A stretch of 64,000 bases of DNA, from the NCBI GenBank assembly GCA_022826245.1, contig JAJDVG010000008.1:62001-126000 (forward strand). Direction: 5' to 3'. The notes under the pieces are model-generated. The model was not told the DNA's origin, searched no databases, and saw only the letters and a program-made list of their open reading frames with translations. The position numbers and the translations under genes were made by a program. Origin of the DNA: Gammaproteobacteria bacterium. Its GTDB lineage: Bacteria > Pseudomonadota > Gammaproteobacteria > Steroidobacterales > Rariloculaceae. Positions 9,150-17,924 of this stretch are shown piece by piece; position 1 is the stretch's first letter, and the number at the start of each line of letters is the position of its first letter.

Positions 9150-10592
9150 GTGACGCGAAAATTCCTGTCTTGTCTGACGGTTCCTGTCCTGCTCGTCGCC
9201 ACGTTCGGCAATCCGGCGGCTCAGGAACGGCAGCCGAACATCCTGTTGGTGATCAGCGACGATATCGGTGTCGAGCAATTCCCGATGTTCGGCATCGGTT
9301 CGGAACCGGCGAGCACGCCCAACCTCGATGCGCTGGCCGCCCGCGGCATGCGCTTCTCACAGGTCTGGGCGCAGGCCATGTGCTCGCCGACGAGAGCGAC
9401 GATCATTGCGGGTCGGTACGGCTTTCGAACCGGGGTCGGCCTCGGAGTCCGCGCCGGGGGCTTCGTCGGGCCGTATCCGGAGGCGCCGGAGCGAGCCGTC
9501 GGCGTACCGACCGAGGTCTACGAGGACATTCCGCGCGATGTCAGGCCGTATCTCTCGCAATACAGTGACCCCGAGTTACCCGGCGACGCTGCCGGTCTTC
9601 CGCTGGATGAGGCGACCTTGCCGGCGCAGCTAAAACTCGCGGCAGCGCCGTATTCAACGGCGGTAATCGGCAAGTGGCATCTCGCGGATCTGGCAAACGG
9701 CTGGCTCGAACATCCCGGGCGCGCAGGCTTCGATCATTACTCCGTGCTCATGGTCAACGCGCCCGAGAGCTTTTTCTCATGGTGGGAAAACGTCAACGGT
9801 ACGATGGAGGAACGGCGCGGCTATACGCCGAGCCGCAAGATCGACGATGCGCTCGAGTGGATCGGCGCACAGGGTGAGGAGCCGTGGTTTCTCTGGCTTG
9901 CGTTGAATCTCGCGCACTATCCTCATCATGTGCCGGATGTCGAGGGTCTCGACACCTCCGGGGTATCCGCCGCCGATCCCCGGGCCGCGCTCGATGTCAT
10001 GGTCGCGCGGATGGATCAGGAGATCGGCAGGCTTCTCGACGGCATCGACGACGAGACGCTCGACAACACCGTGGTGGTCTTCGTAGGCGACAACGGGACG
10101 ACCGGCAATTCGATCGACCCTCCCTTTCATCCGACCCGCGCCAAATTCACCATTTACGAAGGCGGGCTGCGCGTACCGCTCATCATCGCCGGCCCCGGAA
10201 TTCCGCAAGGCGCGGCATCCGATGCCCTGGTCAACACGACGGACATCTATTCGACGATTCTGGAACTCGCCGGCGCGCCTGTCCCGCAAGACCGGCCCAT
10301 GGACTCCGTCTCCCTGCTTCCCTACTTCGACGATCCCGCCCGCTCGTCGCTGCGCAACTGGCTGTATGCCGATCAGTTCGATACGGAACAGGGGGTCGAG
10401 AACGGCGGCTACGCCGTACGCGACGATCGGTACAAGCTCGTGAAGGTCAGGAATCGCACCGAGCTTTACGATCTGACGCGCGATCCCGGCGAGTCAATCA
10501 ATCTGCTCGTTGGCGGAATTTCCGACGAAGAGCGCGCGATACTCTCGGGGCTTCAGGAAATCGCCGGCGGCTTGCACGACTCGGAGCCATGA
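9150..10592 (+). CDS. Exported arylsulfatase-type sulfatase
   Basis: About 480 residues. The sulfatase signature CSPTRAT lies in AQAMCSPTRATIIAGRYG, whose Cys is converted to formylglycine in this family. The N-terminal metal site ISDDIG, the HLADLANGW region and the metal ligands in FVGDNGTTGN match type I sulfatases. A signal peptide ends near PAAQERQPN, so it acts outside the cytoplasm. The frame opens at a GTG at 9126, but the GTG at 9150 is preceded by GAGGAGAAG at good spacing and gives a clean signal peptide, so that start was chosen. It would hydrolyse a sulfate ester, perhaps of a sulfated glycan or polyol. No maturase is nearby. Confidence 0.92.
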   Translation: MTRKFLSCLTVPVLLVATFGNPAAQERQPNILLVISDDIGVEQFPMFGIGSEPASTPNLDALAARGMRFSQVWAQAMCSPTRATIIAGRYGFRTGVGLGVRAGGFVGPYPEAPERAVGVPTEVYEDIPRDVRPYLSQYSDPELPGDAAGLPLDEATLPAQLKLAAAPYSTAVIGKWHLADLANGWLEHPGRAGFDHYSVLMVNAPESFFSWWENVNGTMEERRGYTPSRKIDDALEWIGAQGEEPWFLWLALNLAHYPHHVPDVEGLDTSGVSAADPRAALDVMVARMDQEIGRLLDGIDDETLDNTVVVFVGDNGTTGNSIDPPFHPTRAKFTIYEGGLRVPLIIAGPGIPQGAASDALVNTTDIYSTILELAGAPVPQDRPMDSVSLLPYFDDPARSSLRNWLYADQFDTEQGVENGGYAVRDDRYKLVKVRNRTELYDLTRDPGESINLLVGGISDEERAILSGLQEIAGGLHDSEP

Positions 10593-10716
10593 CGGCGAGC
10601 TCCATCCGCAGACACGGTAAGTCGTGCAGCGTTCGCAGTTGTCGGCACGGCCGCCCGATCAGCGAACGGCGATCGGGCGGCCAGGCGAGCCCGTGGCGCC
10701 CTTGTGGCCGGACGCC

Positions 10717-11196
10717 TCAAATCCTGCCCGCGCGGTAGAAGATTCCAGCGATCCCTGCAAACACGACGCTGGTGATCACGGTGCCCAGAGCACCCGCGAA
10801 CGCGGAACCGACCGGCGTCCCCGTAGCCATCGCCACCGCGGCTTCGATCTCTTCGGGCGGCAGACCTCCCGCGACGGCCCTGGCACGCGCGGCTTCGGCG
10901 AATTCCGTGTAGTAGTTCGGAAAGACCATCGCGGTCATGAACCAGGAACCCAGAAAAATGATCACCGCGCCGACCAGGCCCAGCACGAGCCCGTTCCCGA
11001 GCTGTTGGAGCCAGTACGAACTTCGCGCCGTGCGGCGAACTGCGAGGACCACGATCACCACGTTGATGATGATCGCGGCAATGACGAACCCGGTGGGCGT
11101 CACTTCGTTGGTATGAAGACCCAGCGTCGCAAGGGCGAAACCCATGGCGGCAACGATGACGCCGAGCACGATGCCGTATTTGACGGGTATGTTCAT
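10717..11196 (-). CDS. DUF4199-like membrane protein
   Basis: 159 residues with four probable membrane segments: near 8-26, 34-52, 68-90 and 130-152. Between the third and fourth lies a polar stretch (FPNYYTEFAEAARARA) and then a hydrophobic stretch ending in VVFAGIAGIFYR. The spacing and the C-terminal hairpin resemble DUF4199 proteins, whose function is unknown. The gene stands alone on the minus strand between the sulfatase and the HAD phosphatase. The 120 bp between it and the sulfatase show no clear feature. Confidence 0.75.
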   Translation of the reverse strand: MNIPVKYGIVLGVIVAAMGFALATLGLHTNEVTPTGFVIAAIIINVVIVVLAVRRTARSSYWLQQLGNGLVLGLVGAVIIFLGSWFMTAMVFPNYYTEFAEAARARAVAGGLPPEEIEAAVAMATGTPVGSAFAGALGTVITSVVFAGIAGIFYRAGRI

Positions 11197-11376
11197 GGCG
11201 GTGACTCGCGATACGTGGAATGGCTTTTGGTGTGGTCCGTGACTATAAGGCGAATGCCGCGAGCGCCGCTACACGAAGAGTGAGCGATGCGAACCGAGAA
11301 TGGTGCGTTGTCGAACGGCACGATGTGTCCATGGGGAGGTCACAGGATTTCTTACAGGATCGCCGTCGCCAAACGC

Positions 11377-12045
11377 TCAGGAGCGCCTCGCGCGACGGTC
11401 TCCATCAAGGATGCGGCCAAGTGCGTCCGGGCTGCCGACCAAAACCTGAGCCCCGGCGGCCAGCAGTTCCTCGCGCGATCCGTAGCCGTAGAGAACGCCC
11501 GCCGCTCGCATTCCGTTGTCTCTCGCGCCGACCATATCGTGGCCTCGATCCCCAACCATGACCGCCGTACCCGCCTTGCACGCTGTCTGCCGCAGCGCCC
11601 ATCGCAGCAGATCGGTCTTTCGCGCATGGTCGCCTCGCAGCGTCGGACCGAAAACAGCTTCGAACCATGTATCCAGACCGAAGTGTTCCACGATACGCTC
11701 CGCGTAGACTTGGGGCTTGCTGGTGGCGACGAAGAGCGAAACGCCCCTGCCGGATAGCAGTCGCAACGCCTCCGGTATGCCGTCGTAGAGTCGGTTCTCG
11801 TACATGCCGACATCGGAGAACCGTTCCCGATAGTGCTGCAATGCGACGGCGGCCGACGCATCGTCACCCAGCATCGACTTGAAGCTCTCCAGTAACGGCG
11901 GGCCGATGCACCAGGTCAGCTCGTCCGCGTCCGGCGGAGTCACACCAAGCGCCGCCAGGGCATGTTGGATGCAGCGCGTGATACCGACCTTCGGATCAGT
12001 CAGCGTGCCGTCGAGGTCGAAAAAGATGGTGTCGATCTGGCTCAT
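11377..12045 (-). CDS. HAD-superfamily phosphatase, phosphoglycolate phosphatase-like
   Basis: About 222 residues. Motif I is FFDLDGTLTDP at the N-terminus, motif II Thr/Ser is in FVATSKP, the Lys is in ARKTDLLRWAL and motif III is in MVGDRGHDMVGA. An alpha-helical cap between residues 17 and 85 puts it with the Gph/PGMB group. It is a soluble cytoplasmic hydrolase of small phosphoesters. ATG at 12045 was preferred to the upstream 12066 because GGAG lies at a suitable distance before it. The proper substrate cannot be told; the gene is not in an obvious operon. Confidence 0.9.
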   Translation of the reverse strand: MSQIDTIFFDLDGTLTDPKVGITRCIQHALAALGVTPPDADELTWCIGPPLLESFKSMLGDDASAAVALQHYRERFSDVGMYENRLYDGIPEALRLLSGRGVSLFVATSKPQVYAERIVEHFGLDTWFEAVFGPTLRGDHARKTDLLRWALRQTACKAGTAVMVGDRGHDMVGARDNGMRAAGVLYGYGSREELLAAGAQVLVGSPDALGRILDGDRRARRS

Positions 12046-12111
12046 CGGGGAACTCCGATGACGCAACTAAGCGGCTTTCGACGGGGCGAGTAACGGTGCA
12101 GGTCGAGAGGC

Positions 12112-12157
12112 TTGACAAGCAAGTATCGGCATCTAGAATATGTCAGATGTGACATAT
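12112..12157 (+). promoter_or_regulatory. Promoter and palindromic operator of the RelE/XRE toxin-antitoxin operon
   Basis: A perfect -35 hexamer TTGACA (12112-12117), 16 bp spacing and TAGAAT (12134-12139) as -10. A perfect inverted repeat ATATGTCA-GATG-TGACATAT (12138-12157) overlaps the end of the -10 and the expected start of transcription. The arrangement is what is expected for auto-repression by the downstream antitoxin. The toxin gene starts 14 bp further on. Promoter and palindrome are seen directly; repression by the antitoxin is inferred. Confidence 0.75.
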
Positions 12158-12170
12158 CTTCGTAACCGCA

Positions 12171-12503
12171 ATGAGTCGCAAGAACAAGCCGCTTGTATGG
12201 ATGCATGGTGAGGTCAAGACGCCTCCGTTCTCCGAGGGGGCAAGGATCGAGACGGGATTCTTGCTAAGGCGGTTGCAACGTGGCGAAAGGATCGGGATGC
12301 CTCATTCTCGGCCAATGCCATCGATCGGAAAGAGATGTCATGAATTGCGTATTTCTGATGAGAACGTGAGCTGGCGCATCATTTGCCGGATCGATGCGGA
12401 CGCCATAGTCATCGCTGAAGTGTTTTCCAAGAAAACGGGCAAGACGCCAAGGACCATAATTGAAACTTGCAAGACAAGACTACGAGAGTACGACAATGGA
12501 TAA
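12171..12503 (+). CDS. RelE/HigB-like toxin (phage Gp49-like family)
   Basis: 110 residues. The order of elements (IETGFLLRRLQRGERIGMP, PSIGKRCHELRISDENVSWRIICRID, then a strand AIVIAEVFSKKTGKTP and a C-terminal helix TCKTRLREY) fits the RelE/ParE-fold toxins annotated as phage-derived Gp49-like or HigB-like. Members usually cleave mRNA on the ribosome. Toxin-first order is typical of HigBA-like systems. Its stop codon overlaps the start of the XRE gene by 8 bp, so the two are translationally coupled. The gene is less GC-rich than its neighbours, which suggests horizontal acquisition. Confidence 0.85.
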   Translation: MSRKNKPLVWMHGEVKTPPFSEGARIETGFLLRRLQRGERIGMPHSRPMPSIGKRCHELRISDENVSWRIICRIDADAIVIAEVFSKKTGKTPRTIIETCKTRLREYDNG

Positions 12504-12804
12504 GGTCAAGAAGGCAAACTTGATAAGGAAGGGGTGGAAAGTCGGGACAGTAGCCGAGTTTCTGGATCTCTCCGCCGAGGAATCCGCGTATATTGAAATG
12601 AAGCTTGCTCTAAGTGAGAAGCTCAAGAAGCGACGGGTTGGAAAGAACATCACTCAAGCTCAACTCGCCAAAGCGATTGATTCCAGCCAATCGAGAGTAG
12701 CGAAGATGGAAGCTGGTGATCCCACCGTATCAATGGATTTGCTGGTGAAATCGTTGCTCGCACTGGGCGTATCGAAGAAGGAATTGGGCCGAACGATTTC
12801 GTAA
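12496..12804 (+). CDS. XRE-family antitoxin
   Basis: 102 residues with a Cro/CI-type helix-turn-helix: KNITQAQLAKAIDSSQSRVAKMEAG, recognition helix around SSQSRVAKME. A short N-terminal segment (MDKVKKANLIRKGWKVGTV) and LSAEESAYIEMKLAL precede it, as in antitoxins paired with Gp49-like toxins. The ATG at 12496 lies inside the end of the toxin gene; an earlier in-frame ATG at 12460 is less likely. It should neutralise the toxin and bind the palindrome at 12138-12157 to repress the operon. Confidence 0.88.
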   Translation: MDKVKKANLIRKGWKVGTVAEFLDLSAEESAYIEMKLALSEKLKKRRVGKNITQAQLAKAIDSSQSRVAKMEAGDPTVSMDLLVKSLLALGVSKKELGRTIS

Positions 12805-12990
12805 GCGGTGTCGTTGGCCGCACACCTTCAGCGCGGATCACGAGGAAGCTGAAGCGGGACGGGCCATGGTCACCACCCCCGAAACTACCACCGTCGGCCT
12901 GCACACCGCGAATTGTGCGCTACAGCGCGTCGGTGGAGTGAGAGCAACAGGCGAATCATTCGCTTGGACCGTTGCAGGGCATCGGCTCGG

Positions 12991-14436
12991 TCATTGTGCA
13001 GCCCTCCATTCGGCCATTGTTCGTCCGGCTTTCGAGCGATTGCAGCCCGAGCATAGTAGCTGGAGATTGTCGGGATGATCCGTGCCGCCCCTGGAACGCG
13101 GCAGAATATGGTCGACTTCCATGACGCGGAAGGGAAAGTGAGTCTCGCAACCCACGCACACGCCCTCCTGCTCGCCATACAGTCGATGGCGGTGCGTCCG
13201 ATAGTTCGGTAGCGTACCAAGGTCTGTTCGCTTGGGCGGCTGCGTGAGCGCCGTAGCGCCGCCCCACAAGCCGCGATCTTCCGCTATGCGGTCGTCAACT
13301 AGCTTGACCGCCAGCGCCGACAGGTCGATGCCCGCCCACTTGCGCCGCAACCGATCAGCCGCTACCAGCGTTGTAGCGCATCCGCAAAACGGATCGAGCA
13401 CCATGTCGCCCTCATTGCTACTGGCGCGGATGATGCGATCTAACAAAGCGAGCGGCTTTTGGGTCGGGTAGCCGGTGCGCTCCTTGCCGAGCGCTACCGG
13501 TATGTCCGTCCATAGGTCCTGGAGCGGGACGCCCGGCATCTCGTCGAGATAACGCTTGTAGTTTGGCATCCCGGTTGACGCATACACGAGTCGCCCTTGG
13601 TGGGCGAATTCTCGCATTTTGGTTTTCGAATACGCCCAATAGCGGTTTCTGTAGGGGCCGACTCCGAGATATTCCCATTCATCCCTTGGCGCCATCCACT
13701 CATCTTCCAGATCCGCCACCCAATCGCCGTCCTTGCGCCGTTTCACGCGCCAGTCGTAGAGTGTGTCGCCGCCCGGTTTTGCGGCGGTGAGGTCTCCTTT
13801 CCGGTATCGCCGCCCGGTTTCTGTCTCAGTGTGCCGATAAAACCCGTCGACGTATTCGGGATCATAGTCCACGTACACGGGATTCCACGTCCACCGGGCT
13901 CCGGCCACGTAGAACAGCAGCGTGTCCTGTATCCGCCCATGCTGTTTACGGCCCTGTTTCGTGTCGCTGTGGGCAACCGACCGTTTCCACGCGATGGAGG
14001 TTTTGAAGTTTGCCGCTCCGAAAACGCTGTCCATCAAGAGCTTGAGGTAATGCCCGGCGGTCGTGTCGCAATGCAGATAGATACTCCCGGTCGACTTGAG
14101 TATCCGCTGCATTTCCAGCAGCCGCACGGCCATGAATATCAGATAGGACTGCATTCCTTTTCCATGGGACTGGCGGGCTGCCTCAATGACCGAATACGCC
14201 GCCGGGTTGCGGTCAGCCAATTCGCCATGTTCGTATACATCCACGTCGTCCAGCGTCCACGCATCTTTGAACGACGCGCCCGCCGCCTTGCTCCCGATAG
14301 GAGCTTCGTAGAGACGATTCGAGTTGAACGGAGGGTCGAGGTATATCAGGTCGACACAACCGCTGTTGATCCCACGCAGGACGGCCAGGTTATCGCCTGT
14401 CCAGATGCTCTCGCTGGCGAAGTTAGGCGCACTCAC
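12991..14436 (-). CDS. DNA methyltransferase fused to a C-terminal HNH nuclease domain
   Basis: 481 residues. Residues 1-400 are an amino-methyltransferase of the beta order: catalytic motif DPPF at 34-37 first, then much later the SAM-binding motif DPFCGCATT. TQKPLALLDRIIRASS before motif I is also typical. Residues about 420-481 form an HNH module with zinc Cys pairs (C427, C430 and C462, C465), the VDHILPRSRGG core with H443 and DNLQLLC with N457. Modification and cleavage activities would therefore lie in one chain. N6-adenine specificity is suggested by DPPF but not proven. The gene is the last of three coupled genes on this strand, overlapping the 67-residue ORF by 4 bp. The fusion is not a frame artefact: both domains are in one uninterrupted frame. 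Confidence 0.88.
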   Translation of the reverse strand: MSAPNFASESIWTGDNLAVLRGINSGCVDLIYLDPPFNSNRLYEAPIGSKAAGASFKDAWTLDDVDVYEHGELADRNPAAYSVIEAARQSHGKGMQSYLIFMAVRLLEMQRILKSTGSIYLHCDTTAGHYLKLLMDSVFGAANFKTSIAWKRSVAHSDTKQGRKQHGRIQDTLLFYVAGARWTWNPVYVDYDPEYVDGFYRHTETETGRRYRKGDLTAAKPGGDTLYDWRVKRRKDGDWVADLEDEWMAPRDEWEYLGVGPYRNRYWAYSKTKMREFAHQGRLVYASTGMPNYKRYLDEMPGVPLQDLWTDIPVALGKERTGYPTQKPLALLDRIIRASSNEGDMVLDPFCGCATTLVAADRLRRKWAGIDLSALAVKLVDDRIAEDRGLWGGATALTQPPKRTDLGTLPNYRTHRHRLYGEQEGVCVGCETHFPFRVMEVDHILPRSRGGTDHPDNLQLLCSGCNRSKAGRTMAEWRAAQ

Positions 14437-14636
14437 GAGGATGACGCCCCGTTGTCGAGGCCGTTGCTGGGGATCAGATCGGCGTATTTGAGCGGCTCGA
14501 ACGTCATCCCATCGACCGGCAAGCGCAATTGCTCGTTCGTGTGCTTGTCGCGGATGTTGCGACGACGAGCGAGTTCGCTCTCATAGCGGTCCAAGTGCTT
14601 CGGATTCATCCGATACGGGTGGGCTGCGACGGTCAC
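14433..14636 (-). CDS. Small unrecognised protein coupled to the methyltransferase gene
   Basis: 67 residues from a GTG start, rich in charged residues (NPKHLDRYESELARRRNIRD) and predicted helical in its middle. I do not recognise the family. Its start overlaps the stop of the 136-residue gene upstream and its stop overlaps the methyltransferase start, 4 bp each, which is strong evidence that all three are translated as a unit. It could be a specificity helper, a control protein or an inhibitor of the HNH activity; none of this can be seen directly. Confidence 0.6.
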   Translation of the reverse strand: MTVAAHPYRMNPKHLDRYESELARRRNIRDKHTNEQLRLPVDGMTFEPLKYADLIPSNGLDNGASSS

Positions 14637-15043
14637 GGAACAGGAGTCCCTAGCGTTGCGACAGTTGCTTGAATGATGTTTATCACTTGTTCGTACTTAA
14701 TCGACCTCGAGACATGGATGATTCTGCCCGCCGCGATAAACGAAACACGTGAATCTCGATGAACGATCGTGATCGACACATCCCACGGAACTACGCCTCC
14801 ATCAACAGGCTCGGTCAATCCTTCTGCTCGTAGCCGTTCCGAACACAAATGTACGATTGCACGCGGACTCCCAGCGGCTTGGTACTTGACCTTTCGTGGG
14901 TTCAATATCGGCGAACCGTCTGCCTCGACCATTTGGCCAAACTCGTTGGGCTCGCCGTTATAGGTGACTGTAATTTCTACGGTTTCCATGCCGTCGATTT
15001 GCTTTATTCTCACGCGTTTACGAATAAGCGGCCATTGTACCAA
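14633..15043 (-). CDS. Unrecognised protein at the head of the methyltransferase operon
   Basis: Up to 136 residues; an internal Met (METVEITVTYNGEP, start at 14989) could be the real start. The sequence looks like a small beta-rich protein followed by a helix (KYEQVINIIQATVATLG). No family recognised. It is coupled by a 4-bp overlap to the next small ORF and then to the methyltransferase-HNH gene, so a role in that system is inferred. Confidence 0.6.
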   Translation of the reverse strand: MVQWPLIRKRVRIKQIDGMETVEITVTYNGEPNEFGQMVEADGSPILNPRKVKYQAAGSPRAIVHLCSERLRAEGLTEPVDGGVVPWDVSITIVHRDSRVSFIAAGRIIHVSRSIKYEQVINIIQATVATLGTPVP

Positions 15044-15541
15044 TCCGGCGTCGCCTCAATATGCTCATTCAACATGTCGTCGGGACGCCCGATCAGCATA
15101 TGGCCTACCTTTTGACCTCGTGACTTGCGGCTCGCTCAGCGGCGACTCCGCTGCACTAAGCTAATCGGCACATGCGTTCGGATCGCCAACCGAACAGCGC
15201 GCGAGCGGAAAGCACTGCCGCAAACACGGATGCGGTCGCGGGTACGCTCAGCTTACCCTCCGTCGCGTCTGTGCGACAGACGGAACCGGAATAGCTGGAG
15301 AAATAGACACCGGCCAACACCGAGGACGCGTGTGCTATAGCAATGAAGCACGGTCGCTAATATGGCCACTGCCGCGCATACTTTAGGCGCATATAGGCGG
15401 GAGGACGAATGTTGATTAGTACCCGGAGCGTTGGAACTGAGGGGGGGGGTACAGTCAGACTGCAATGCACTTTGTCGTGTCGGGAGCCAGACCGTGCACA
15501 GGAAAGCTCTCAGCGCCATGAACGTGTGAAAGGATGATGCC
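15044..15541. other. Non-coding stretch upstream of the methyltransferase operon
   Basis: About 500 bp without a convincing gene. It must hold the promoter of the leftward three-gene operon and possibly of the rightward genes starting at 15542. A run of nine G residues lies at 15441-15449. Short frames here have no family features. No clear inverted repeat was found by eye. Confidence 0.5.
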
Positions 15542-15838
15542 GTGGTCGCTCCGAGCTATGATCGTGCCGTGAGCGCTGACCCGAGAAAGTGGCCTTGCTC
15601 CCTTCGGTGCTGGCTGGACCCAAAGCGTCCTGCGTGGACCACCGGCCACGAAGTCCACGGCTTCGCGTTCGGACCCAATCTGGGCAGATGGCTGGCCGTA
15701 GGCCCCATCATCCACGCTGTACCGGATTGTCCGTGGTGGGCAAACGACGGGCGCCATGCTTTCTTCGCCGTGGCGAAAATCATAGTCCGTCGCGGTCAGG
15801 AAGCTGAACCCGGTGATCGTCGAGGAAACAGACGGTGA
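15542..15838 (+). CDS. Possible small protein coupled to the 340-residue gene
   Basis: 98 residues from a GTG start, rich in Trp and Pro (RCWLDPKRPAWTTGH, PDCPWWANDGRH). No family recognised. The main support is that its stop overlaps the GTG start of the next gene by 4 bp, the usual sign of translational coupling, and that the frame on the opposite strand is shorter. It may be spurious. Confidence 0.35.
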   Translation: MVAPSYDRAVSADPRKWPCSLRCWLDPKRPAWTTGHEVHGFAFGPNLGRWLAVGPIIHAVPDCPWWANDGRHAFFAVAKIIVRRGQEAEPGDRRGNRR

Positions 15839-16857
15839 GCGACGACGAAGGGCCTCAGTTCTTTCCCGCGAAAGGGAGCATTGTCGGGGGATACTCGGCG
15901 GACAAGCGCGGACGCCTGACGGAGGCGCTCCAGGACATGCTGTTGGCCGTCAGCGGGATGGCGATGCAGTTCGGCGAGGACGGTAGCGTCGAAGGCGAGG
16001 CGTGGACGACGGGGGTCGCGACGCTGGCAAGAGCTTGCTCGATGTTCCTACGAAAGACGGTGCTTGGCGACTTCGGTCGAAAGGAGACGCGTCTGCTCGA
16101 CGATGGCGTGCTGGACGGACTCGGGTTGCGATTCCACCGCCTCGTGAAGATTCCTCGGGCGTTGCGAAGGCCAATCCGGATCGAGTTCGGGGGCATCCAG
16201 CGAGGCGAGATGCGCATCACAAAGTTGAATGACGACACCCGAGAGCCGGAGCGGACCTGGATTGTCCCCATGGGAGCGCAGACGCTGGAGCTGGCCATCG
16301 AGTGGCCGCTTCCAGGCGCCGTCGGATGGACGGGTGTGCCGACAGAGCAGGCGCCGTGGCAGGTGGCGCCGGAGATGCTGTTCAGTCTCGACCGAGAGCC
16401 CTCTATGAATTGCGACGCATGGCTCGGTCAGCAAGTCGTGCGGTTCGACGACCGGGGCATATCGCTCAAGGAACTGATCCAGACGGTGGTGAACTTCGAG
16501 GCCGCCCATTCGGTGAGCACCAGCCGGCTCGCGACGGTCGGTGACGAGGCGCCGGGGAGAGCGGCGCGTAACCCGGCGCCGCACATACTGAATGCGCTGA
16601 CGTTTTGCGGCATCCGGTACGCGCACCTTGTGGTCATCGAATCCGCGCTATACCTCTACGATACTCTGCTCGAACACGAGTCGGTGACCCGCCCGAAGGG
16701 CGACATTTACAGCATGAAGCTAGGCGTGGCATGCGACTCCGACCAGAGCGAGACCGAAACGCCGAACTGGGCAAACTTTCAAGGAACGATGATGATTGCG
16801 TTTAACAACGCGCCCACGGTGATCCGCCATGAGATCCGGCCGGTCGGGCAAGGGTAA
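15835..16857 (+). CDS. Unrecognised 340-residue protein
   Basis: A soluble protein with no signal peptide or membrane segment. The N-terminal third is helical (LTEALQDMLLAVSGMAMQFGEDG and following), the middle has strand-rich stretches (RRPIRIEFGGIQRGEMRITKL, LELAIEWPLPGAVGWTGVP), and the C-terminal part has ILNALTFCGIRYAHLVVIESALYLYDTLLEHE. No catalytic motif or known family is evident. GTG start, overlapping the small ORF upstream. It lies between a methyltransferase-HNH operon and a HEPN-like gene, so an accessory or defence role is possible but only from context. Confidence 0.65.
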   Translation: MSDDEGPQFFPAKGSIVGGYSADKRGRLTEALQDMLLAVSGMAMQFGEDGSVEGEAWTTGVATLARACSMFLRKTVLGDFGRKETRLLDDGVLDGLGLRFHRLVKIPRALRRPIRIEFGGIQRGEMRITKLNDDTREPERTWIVPMGAQTLELAIEWPLPGAVGWTGVPTEQAPWQVAPEMLFSLDREPSMNCDAWLGQQVVRFDDRGISLKELIQTVVNFEAAHSVSTSRLATVGDEAPGRAARNPAPHILNALTFCGIRYAHLVVIESALYLYDTLLEHESVTRPKGDIYSMKLGVACDSDQSETETPNWANFQGTMMIAFNNAPTVIRHEIRPVGQG

Positions 16858-16987
16858 CGAGGTGCGTTCCCAAGCCGCAACGCTGCCGGTGCATCTGTTG
16901 TGTGTCCCACCACGTTGCTGGAAGGCGATAACCTGCCACTTCTCCGTGGTACGATCTGCGTATCGAACCTGACACAGGTGCAGCACG

Positions 16988-17515
16988 ATGGCAAGTACGC
17001 TCGCGGGGGTCATTTCCGAGATCGTCGCAGCAGCGAATGAACACCATGTGGACGAAATCGCACGAGTGAGGGCGTTGGCGGAAGCCCCTGATATTCGCTT
17101 GGGCGAACTGTCCGTCCCGGCCATCGCCACAATGCCCGACGACAGGGTAGTAGCGGAGACATTGCGCTTTGCGTTCGACTTCGCTGTCCGCAGCAACGTC
17201 GCTCAGACGACACAGGAGCGGCACGGCGGGAAAGCAGGGGCAGGTATGAAAGCAGGCTTGCTGGGGATAGGAGCCGGAATCGCTGGAGAACTGTGCCGAG
17301 ACGAAACCCGCACTCGTTCCAGTGACACCAGGGCTCGCATTCACGTTGAGGGGACTCTCGAAAGGCGTGAGCTGCCGGCTGGCTTGCGGCTCATTCGAGA
17401 CACGGCAATCGAGATGGCTGCCATCAAGCGCGAGTTAGCCATCAGGGACTACAGGCAGCGTCTCCTGGGCGATCAGAAGCAGCAGGTGGTCGAAGAGCTG
17501 GAATGCACCGAATAG
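16988..17515 (+). CDS. Unrecognised 175-residue protein, weakly DUF2589-like
   Basis: The N-terminal half (ISEIVAAANEHHVDEIARVR, then LGELSVPAIATMPDDRVVAETLRFAFDFAV) faintly recalls DUF2589 proteins, which pair a helical N-terminus with strands ending in LRFAV. The C-terminal half is helical with RLIRDTAIEMAAIKRELAIRDYRQRLLGDQ. The family hint is weak. A competing frame of 180 residues on the other strand was rejected because it lacks any protein-like pattern. The gene starts 130 bp after the 340-residue gene. Confidence 0.5.
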   Translation: MASTLAGVISEIVAAANEHHVDEIARVRALAEAPDIRLGELSVPAIATMPDDRVVAETLRFAFDFAVRSNVAQTTQERHGGKAGAGMKAGLLGIGAGIAGELCRDETRTRSSDTRARIHVEGTLERRELPAGLRLIRDTAIEMAAIKRELAIRDYRQRLLGDQKQQVVEELECTE

Positions 17516-17924
17516 CAGCATCCTCTTCCGGCCGCTCAATCATCGTTGTTATGTCCGTTCCCATCCGAATAATCTGACCCGGTAGGCACCACGACGACGG
17601 GTACCACCAAGGTTAATCTCCCCTTCAAGCGACAATTGGCCGTTCCGCTTCGGCGCAGGTCTCTACACGAAACCTCCGGAAACCGCACGCCAACTATGTA
17701 GGGCTATCCGCCCCACGGGAGCGGACGACGTGGCTTGAAACCGGCTCTACATCGGTCGCACTGGCAACCTTGTTAGGCCAAATCAACGACCGCGAGGTGA
17801 GAAAGAACCTCTACGCCGAGACAAAGCTCACCTGCAGCACGCCGATCGGATCGACCAACCTCTTGAACAACATGGCCTGCGTCCCCACTTCTCCACTGAC
17901 TGACTCCATCCGAGTCCACAGACC
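17516..17924. other. Non-coding stretch before the HEPN-like gene
   Basis: About 400 bp with no gene-like frame of note. The base composition is mixed and no inverted repeat or RNA gene was recognised. It should contain the promoter of the gene starting near 17925, whose exact start is uncertain, so part of this stretch may be coding. Confidence 0.4.

Noticed and set aside
15441..15449. A run of nine G residues
   Set aside because: Could be a slippage site or quadruplex tract, but no gene or promoter is placed around it clearly enough.
16802..17344. A 180-codon minus-strand alternative to the 175-residue gene
   Set aside because: Unusual Cys/Arg/Ser-rich sequence without a domain; the plus-strand frame looks more protein-like, though neither is certain.
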